Below the pieces are notes generated by a model. It saw only the letters and a list, made by a program, of their open reading frames with translations, ran no database searches and had not been told where the DNA came from. Positions 61,301 to 64,000 of a stretch of 64,000 nucleotides of DNA are shown here, piece after piece (the first letter of the stretch is position 1; each line of letters begins with the position of its first letter). The stretch is from an uncultured Planctomycetaceae bacterium (GTDB lineage Bacteria > Planctomycetota > Planctomycetia > Pirellulales > Thermoguttaceae): the NCBI GenBank assembly GCA_946408825.1, contig CAMJTU010000002.1, positions 154,460-218,459 of the forward strand, given 5' to 3'. The translations under genes were made by a program, and so were the position numbers.

Positions 61301-64000
61301 CAAAAGCGGCGCGCTAAACGTCGAACCCGTGTTAAGCGTAATCGAACCGTTCGCAAAGGTCGTAAGCGCGGGAAGCGTCAATGTTTGACCTTCGGCGACG
61401 TTGAAGTTCACATTCGCAGCGGAAACGAGCGCGGGAAGGGAGCGAGATTCTTTATCGGTCGAGAAGTTCAGGGTCGTTCCGTTCGATTTGAACTCCTTAA
61501 GCGCTTCAAGATTAATCGTCCCGCCGGTCGCTTCTGTAATTGAGTTCGTTCTCGAATATGTGCAGCCGGTAAACGTCGTAAGCGCCGGAAGATCGATCTC
61601 GCCGCCGAACGTCGCGGAGATAGCGATTCCTGCCCAATTTCCAGTCGCCTCGATTGACTTGAGTTTCGGAAGGGAGAGTTTTGTCCCTTCGCCCGTCGCG
61701 GAGAAGATCGTCCGCTGCGCGTCGTATCCAGCCGCGTATCCTTCGACATTAAGCGTTAGTTGCGCGCCCCCGGAAAGCGCGAAGACGCTGGAGTCGATAT
61801 TTGTTAGCTGAGGCGCGGAGAAGGTCGCTCCGTCGCCGCCCATTGTGAGCGAACCGTTATTCCACGTCGATAGAACTGGTAAAGACAGCGACTGCCCTTT
61901 GACAACGGTAAAGTTTGCGTTTACGGCGGAGACGAGCGCAGGAAGCGCGCGGGTTGATTTATCGGTAGAGAAAGTGAAAGAAGAACCGTTCGATTTGATT
62001 GTCTCTAACGCGTCAATGTTGATTGTTCCACCAGACGCCTCGGTCATGTTAAAGGGATCATATCTCGAAGCGGTTACTTCCGTCAGCGAGGGAAGCGAAA
62101 TTTCTCCGCCGAGTGTCGCCGATATATTCACCCCGGCGTAGGAACCGCTTGCGTTGATTTTTTGGAGATTGGGAAGGTTTAGTTTTGTTCCTTCGCCTTC
62201 AACTGAAAAAACTGTAAGAGGCAAAGTATAGCTGTTATTTAGAGCATATGTTCTCGCGCCAAGCGTCAACTGGGCTCCGCCGGATAGAATAAACCTACTG
62301 CGGTCTATTTGAGCGCGCGAGCTAGCGATAATGGGCGCGTTGAACGTCGAGGTTGAAGATTTCAACGATACGCTTACGTCTTTTAACGAATCGAGAAGCG
62401 GCGCGTTAAAAGTCGCGTTTTCACAAACGGTTAAAGACCCGTAATTCCATTTTTCCAAAACGGGAAGAGTTAGGGTTTGCCCTCCATTGACGCTAAAATA
62501 TCCTTCAGAAACGAAGGCGAGAGCGGGAAGAACGCGAGTCGTTTTATCAGTGGAGAAACTGAATTCCCGATCCGCGTCGATTGTTTTGAGAGCGTCAAGA
62601 TGAATTGTTCCTTCGGTTTCTTCCGTCATGTAAAAATAACAAGCCCGGCCGACCGATATTGTCGTTAGCGCGGAGAAATCAATTTCAGCGCCCTGAGACG
62701 CGGTTATATACGTTATCGTCCATGACTCTACCGTCTTGATCGAAGCGAGCTTCGGAAAACTTAACTTCGTTCCGCTTCCTGAAACGGAGAAGATTGATTG
62801 ATCCGCGTAATAATTCGCCGTATAGCTCTCAACTTCAAGCGACAACTGGGCGCCGTCGGAAAGTTCAAACCTGCTGTCGTCGATGTTGGCAAGTTCAGGC
62901 GCGTTAAAAGCGGTTCCTTCTCCCGTCAAAGATAGAGACCCGCCTGTAAACGAAGTTAAATTCGGCAGATCGAGGGCGGCTCCCTCGCGCGCGACAAGGG
63001 CGGCGCCGTCTGCGACAACGTCGCCAATCGCGCTGAACGTCGCGCCGTTTGTCGCCGTGAGCGTCGCGCCCTCTCCAATCGTCAGCGCGCCGGTCGCGCT
63101 GGAATTTTCGGACACAGTTAGACTAGCGCCAGACTCTAAGTTAAGCGAAGCGGAAGAAGTTATCGACGCGACCGCCCACTCGCCCTTCGGGAGCGTGATC
63201 GTCTTGTCGGCGCCGAGCGCGATGACGACCTTACTGGACGCGCCGGGGACGACCCCGCCGCTCCAGTTCGACGCCTCGTTCCACTTTCCGCCCGCCTCGC
63301 CGATCCACGAAACTTCTTCAAGCTCCGCGCCGGACGCGTAAGGCGTCGAGATATTGACGTCGACTTGAGGCGCATACTTAGGCGCGTCGACAAAGAAGGG
63401 GCCCATCGGCGTCGAATCGTCGACAAGACTCGCTTCCTCATCGAACTCCGCGGAGGACGCGTTGAGGGAGACGGTCAAATTCGATTTCTGGAAATAGCCG
63501 GGAACGACGATCTCTCCACCCGACGCGGAGGTCAGTTTCCAATTGTCGTTTGCGGCGCCGACAATGCGGCTAATCTTCGGCATGGAGAGCGTCGCGCCTT
63601 CTGTCGCTTCGAAGTAAACGTATCCCCAATTGTCCGCCGAGGTCGCCTTAACGAGGACGGGCAGGTCGAGTCGCGTCCCTTCGCCGGCAACCGAAATCGT
63701 TCTATCGACCGAAGACGAGTAGTTCGTGACGTTGAGCGATAGCTGCGCGCCCCCGGAAAGGTTAAACCCGCTGTTGTCGACATACAAGAGCTTGTCATGT
63801 CCCCATTTGCTCGTCGCCGCGGTCATCGTCACGGCGACGTTGTTTAGCGTCCACAGTTTCGGAGTCTCGAGGCTTGCGTTGGCGTCGATCGTCAACGCGC
63901 CGTTTGCCCACGTCTTGAGCGCCGGAAGACTGACGGTCCGACCCTCGACGACGTTAAGCGTGAGATAGTTTGCCGAGGTCAGCGATTTGAGGTTAATCTT
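49313..64000 (-). CDS. Giant secreted repeat protein (at least 4,895 residues), 5' end outside window
   Basis: The minus-strand frame is open to the window edge; the codons above the first TTG (63895) carry the same repeat pattern, so the true start is further right. Order from N to C by position: ~190-residue beta-solenoid-like repeats (64000-60260); a GTVKTNLTNKGTV-type beta-helix part (~60120-59700); an Ig-like SbsA-type domain; two CARDB domains (~59330-58600); about four Calx-beta domains (~58580-57360); a third CARDB (~57335-56980); Ig- and carboxypeptidase-regulatory-like parts (~56970-55730); a Cys-rich low-GC insert (~55420-54010); further beta-sandwich and SbsA/Ig-like domains (~53990-51170); FG-GAP/VCBS repeats with calcium-binding signatures such as DWNGDGALDLIVG (~51090-50230); a fibronectin-like part and a PKD domain (~49860-49640); and a short acidic tail. 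All are extracellular domain types. Likely roles are adhesion or cell-surface/matrix structure. No membrane anchor or sorting motif was recognised at the C-terminus. Confidence 0.9.
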   Translation of the reverse strand, partial: KINLKSLTSANYLTLNVVEGRTVSLPALKTWANGALTIDANASLETPKLWTLNNVAVTMTAATSKWGHDKLLYVDNSGFNLSGGAQLSLNVTNYSSSVDRTISVAGEGTRLDLPVLVKATSADNWGYVYFEATEGATLSMPKISRIVGAANDNWKLTSASGGEIVVPGYFQKSNLTVSLNASSAEFDEEASLVDDSTPMGPFFVDAPKYAPQVDVNISTPYASGAELEEVSWIGEAGGKWNEASNWSGGVVPGASSKVVIALGADKTITLPKGEWAVASITSSASLNLESGASLTVSENSSATGALTIGEGATLTATNGATFSAIGDVVADGAALVAREGAALDLPNLTSFTGGSLSLTGEGTAFNAPELANIDDSRFELSDGAQLSLEVESYTANYYADQSIFSVSGSGTKLSFPKLASIKTVESWTITYITASQGAEIDFSALTTISVGRACYFYMTEETEGTIHLDALKTIDADREFSFSTDKTTRVLPALAFVSEGYFSVNGGQTLTLPVLEKWNYGSLTVCENATFNAPLLDSLKDVSVSLKSSTSTFNAPIIASSRAQIDRSRFILSGGAQLTLGARTYALNNSYTLPLTVFSVEGEGTKLNLPNLQKINASGSYAGVNISATLGGEISLPSLTEVTASRYDPFNMTEASGGTINIDALETIKSNGSSFTFSTDKSTRALPALVSAVNANFTVVKGQSLSLPVLSTWNNGSLTMGGDGATFSAPQLTNIDSSVFALSGGAQLTLNVEGYAAGYDAQRTIFSATGEGTKLSLPKLKSIEATGNWAGIAISATFGGEIDLPALTTFTGCTYSRTNSITEATGGTINLEALKEFKSNGTTLNFSTDKESRSLPALVSAANVNFNVAEGQTLTLPALTTFANGSITLNTGSTFSAPLLTEMTDATATLKSSTSTFSAPKLANIDSSVFALSGGAQLTLNVENYAAGYDAQRTIFSVADSGTKLSLPKLKKIEATGLWAGISLSATLGGEIDLPVLETFFCCAYSRTNAIMEATGGTINLDVLQEIQSSGTSLNFSTDKATRSLPALVSAARTIFNVASGQTLTLPALTTFDKGSLTLSGAGATFSAPLMTSFTNVETTIKSSTATFSAPELTNIDDAMFALSDGAQLTLNVESYAAGYDAQRTIFSVTGEGTKLSLPKLKTIEATGNYAGINLSATLGGEIDLPALTTFTACRYSRTSSIAESLGGTINLDALQEIKSNGTSLNFSTDKETRSLPALVSAKNLNFTSVPYTTVSFPALTTWNGGSLTVRRESVVSAPALISTSATITFEGDGFKPSPFLELTSGGVLQGSGTVKTNLTNKGTVKTDVGTFVLDGSYVQTASGTLAATINSEMERGDAGYAPFKVSGTANVAGKIELVKPAGISYGIGSGGFTVLTADNLVIDEGTTYSGLDYGGLVVLEPVVTPMRLKFNIDYVSGAKVVSVVPCGASSVGASRSYIDVYFDQPIQRSSFTKDDVSVVDPNGNAVEVYTVSALTSANTSFRVYFNQTERVSGVYSVEIGPDVLNDEGVVMNQNGAYPNGEDADKYVGTFEIKLADLTPSDVEAPATGALGYPATVSWTTTNSGTAGALGSWRDRIYLSKTLTLGNKRLELATVSSGTGATLGTAIAAGASVSLSATVNIPLDAEGWGPGEYYVIVETDVDGAVLETFETNNVAASQKIVLDYAKLPDLTVGAVKAPKTVAPGDEVSISWTTTNNGELATSGNWSETVYMSFDGTLADAIPLRTVHRSDALAASGGAATRSVAVTIPTTTRSGAFWFLVVADSDANVTESNESNNSSVSAKTTLTKKLFLAVSETSINENARQIRATVTRSGELDSDATVLVATSDSSELAVPASVVIPAGQSSAVFYFDAVSDDEIDGTQSATLSVSLDGYTGDAATIEIADSDVRVLTLTADKDSANEGETINLTVDLGRVAKEDTTVRLYVSRGGQLTYEPTVVIPAGQSSAVVELKVLDDSVPESSENLTITATADDYVSAQLRLTIEDDDEPTISLSFVSPYISETAGNNALIGTVTRAEATDSDLRVGLSLLDGFGNERFIRLPEEVVIKAGETSVDFFVDAIDGWEVTGDVEITVVASGIQENCGCSMTVASSGYTTATLTFLDDDCAALALNLDRTILRAGATTIATISRDEASSEPLTVTLKSSDSALLAAPKTVVIPAGRKTSDPFQVVAGSSSEAGWATLLASAVGMSSVSATILVTDVEAPDLTVSDIDLPYAPYAGTVASISYVVSNRGTAIAEASNGWIEKVWLSKTRTLGDDAILLATYAHSDPLSHEPGHNSYTRFAEVELPQVVGEYWVVVQVDAEGAVADDLLKVDNTTASTSELFIAAPYFVEVQTDVETTSVGAPVPLYGTAYRNDVLDENGEKTIPAANVDVAIHIIAKSSGIVRTITATTNDKGEWTAEWKPYVNEYGTFDVSASHPALTSGTRQDSFTVMKLVVDQTSKSVNVLDGATKSVSFELKNPTDKPLTGLKWEILDKPESLDVELDCASLIAGGASQTATATIHALNDSVRRGLISLRISADNIRAVDVSIEVSVSPLTPSLVFGAALSAGVVPGTQKTLKLELTNEGGAETGDVELAFPVDWISCVQGSILESFAPGETRTIEILVSPPADSELTIWSGNFAVNYADKSTRVPFSIRTVSECIGALTITAVDEWYFYDETKPTLAGATVVVSDALSGDQVASGVTGENGTFTVATLPEGYYKIRVSLDEHDDYTATIFVQDGENNVQAYLAYQAVKYEWTVVPTTFEDAYDIEVKADFVTNVPKPVVIAEPGKVDLTPLTQVGDRLQVDIDFTNHGLIAAFDFELFFDGGGRYKMTPLVDIVDVIPAKSTITVPCVFELIDSFDQEDVVSNASREGGTGGGDCVSVSMGHRECFECGGKQATSTGIAVVHPNGAGCGPVLRARPTALERQKAELKPAPPCTWYRTKFCNPCHCDTTPEVSNKSIGAVTKKIFEKFAEGVGKFVPNCKRLELHLNELSKRTERTRCCQPCSVGAGGVEPSGEWTTKTIVTGDVSGSFFYGWAPPEKIKLSKLAQFIRIDNLFDMTLDFKVGVEIEPGGMGRVFWTEDCEGEEKTSGSITLYLRGKAGLTDLSVSCTFKNPTTGLKVEGTTLGGGIKAKLDAEVGIAATLEKTEDGPWMVTIKFEGLKIVGSLEASIVWENGDYSGESFTQNIFEPLEIPLIDEYEKSWTFESSALLDQAGEGIVSISATELQEATPHAVYTWEELFGSEFDLSDIFDFSEIDNWRPTGGDIAEGMGYESYDAMREDLGLNFAEEDELTHEEIDYIYNTFDQKYNPPEDSGGACATVSMQLGQQATQTRDAFDAQLKISNGGAQDLDDVNVDIVITDVNGNDVTSMFGIMAPTTNGFTSGTDSLGGLAGNAEGTANWILVPSTELAQNGPEVYYVGGYLSYARDGVTVTHKMTAAAITVFPQPELELTYFMQRDVIGDDPWTDEIEASEPFELAVMVKNNGYGVAQNLKIKSAQPEIVDNQKGLLVNFCIKESKVDGKEASPSLTVDFGDVEPGEISVGEWLMTSSLQGQFKNYEAKFQHLNSFGDNQFSIIKKVEILQLIRTVDAQNGDTKPDFLVNAVEDAQDLPDALYLSDGSVEKVSLATDVEIVGDRRDDWSLTVSAALQQGWNYARLTDERLRLDNFRLTKVVRDDGVEIPLESAWTTDRTFKEAGKRPVAEDSLHILDYNEGAAGAKHSYTLYFASSDQTPPTIVAIADPGAGIAYRTLPLDSVEFEFSEPINAATLTAANVALTRSGVDVDLSGVAFENVSGALYRIVNLPSDASKDGEYVLTISTLGIEDLVGNAGLDKSFAVSWTTAAEAPIVVAFENAPDGNVETAVDSVDVLFSQTLDSQTFTVDDLVLTRGTEGLNLIDPAKVSIVSLDGARYRIAGLGDLTGNDGRYFLTVKSSGVVGANDASGLGEKTLVWRKDTTGPTSAVWSGDGAGHKNVPVYSIDVTFDEPIVFDSFQLADVTLKRNGKKVKLDSNFVMGVVDTTEYDQRWRIVGLEHFMTEDGRYEITVNLAGLEDLYGNAGVGTSSVAWNYDTKSPTLTFDNFATWTNLETISVTGSVSEDDVAISVYDAWTNRLLKTTKSENGAFSADVALSGDGAKQLRVVATDQAGNKSEQTVSVVVDKTSPIVEKVETRSVAAGDEHDELRVVFSEDVKLQALIDDGSITEVVALTSGDGAPIALDADAFQYDAKTATLVVSLDGFDDATVKALASSIKDGVASATIGLTVDSAKILDKAGNAQRGSGAASGNAVPDQIASTETVANVNAYSAPSLYDWNGDGALDLIVGEKCGDGMGRVKVFLNQGATEDLAFTDGFYASYWNAGMSASVEIAVAASGCQGTAPRIADITGDGLDDLLVGLSDGAIMLYRGDELDGERVFSTPELVLVGDGDAKGALDVGNRAVFDVFDWNADGRDDLVVGGMDGKIRVYLNESQTAGEYDFQRVFTLTDGTAEIAVEAGRSAPTIVDVNGDGYFDVVTGNTSGAMFVYLNSGTNAIPKFKTSSPLLDASGEPVTLGGPTRSRPFAFDVNGDGVADYLIGSSDGSIGYYEGVRLVASSSEGEPGETFSCSISFPFALSDPNAPVYAAPTISRFGVADSGELVVLWTTGDPAEQYELEYRVKGDEEWRAAGSFATTFGALPNATFNVGDVVQARVKAVASDAKAESDWSKVVQYEIAPAKPAFDVDLVGKEVGDVLVATVLVESNAEPFSSWKIDWKDGSDPQVVVGLSLSQTFSHVYSTPGVYAPILYLDDQEGVALDAIAVGAASNSGAILNAATLPIFAESATADARLDAVFSELATEPFVGPTMHDRALLSWRGLSDAMPTSNAATPLDNVFAEMTSDDVELETELDDELFVRLFND
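54010..55730 (-). other. Low-GC, cysteine-rich insert within the giant gene
   Basis: By hand count, sample lines here are about 43-45% GC, against about 58% in a flanking line. Codons change too: AAA, TTT, AGA and ATT become common. The core, 54956-55362, encodes about 12 Cys in ~130 residues (RECFECGG, FCNPCHC, RCCQPC), while Cys is sparse elsewhere in the protein. The reading frame stays open throughout. Confidence 0.7.
60260..64000 (-). repeat. Tandem ~570-nt coding repeats in the giant gene
   Basis: The landmark encoding (A/S)GGAQLTLNV recurs with its reverse-strand CGTTAGTTG-like sequence at 60611, 61184, 61754, 62264, 62840 and 63737. Spacings are 573, 570, 510, 576 and 897 bp. Each unit is about 190 residues and contains FSTDK-TRSLPALVSA, TLTLPALTTF, ATFSAP, KLSLPKLK and GGTINLDALQ elements. 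The three units at 60300-61900 are nearly identical; the ones further right are diverged and AT-richer. Confidence 0.85.

Noticed and set aside
60260..64000. CRISPR array or non-coding satellite repeat
   Set aside because: The repeat period is ~570 bp, in frame and protein-coding, with no spacers or cas genes.

Overview
The window reads as a chromosomal segment of a planctomycete, probably a gut-type or Pirellulales-like lineage. That placement is inferred from the protein families, not from a marker gene: a secreted di-haem protein of the hydrazine synthase alpha (HzsA)-like family, a DUF1080 protein, Tat-exported glycoside hydrolases and sugar isomerases, an autotransporter with beta-strand repeats, and a giant secreted CARDB/Calx-beta/FG-GAP protein. 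Coding DNA is moderately GC-rich with many GAC/GTC/GCG codons. No IS element, prophage, rRNA or CRISPR array was seen.

Layout: (1) 1-549 is the tail of a repeat-type protein. (2) 820-9288 is a co-directional set: a GH43-like enzyme, a LamG + GH32-like enzyme, an HzsA-like di-haem protein and a Wzx-type flippase. (3) 9941-17182 carries an NRDE protein, a Tat-exported putative glycosidase, a SEC-C/tetratricopeptide protein, nadD and a secreted SGNH esterase. (4) On the minus strand from 17179 to 22434 lie tilS, a SurA/PpiC-like chaperone, a solitary FliN-type SpoA protein and an esterase-like protein without its nucleophile. A plus-strand DUF1080 gene sits among them. (5) 23225-28531 is an autotransporter adhesin, followed by tRNA-Ala(CGC) and tRNA-Val(CAC). 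(6) 29421-38400 holds a secreted FGE/SUMF1 protein with a large inverted repeat behind it, topA (minus), rpe-accD-rsgA, a Tat-exported isomerase-like protein and a small membrane protein. (7) 38770-45577 holds thrS and a polar amino-acid ABC transporter: a solo binding protein, a binding protein fused to the permease, and an ATPase with an extra C-terminal domain. (8) 45681-49006 has two sialidase-type propellers and a membrane protein. (9) 49313-64000 (minus) is one open reading frame of at least 4,895 codons, whose 5' end lies outside the window.

The secreted hydrolases, esterase, sialidase-type propellers and DUF1080 protein suggest a polysaccharide or glycoprotein degrader. The autotransporter and giant protein supply surface structure, and the ABC transporter takes up small polar compounds, probably amino acids. 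The housekeeping genes (nadD, tilS, topA, rpe, accD, rsgA, thrS) are scattered among these, as is common in planctomycetes. Regulatory structure is clear in places: several -35/-10 pairs, many intrinsic terminators (some bidirectional between convergent genes), a hairpin just before a ribosome binding site, and a pair of identical palindromes between divergent genes. The most unusual items are the HzsA-like protein beside glycosidases, the lobe-swapped binding-protein/permease architecture with a tailed solo copy, the ABC ATPase with an HATPase-like tail, and the giant gene with its homogenised 190-residue repeats and low-GC cysteine-rich insert.
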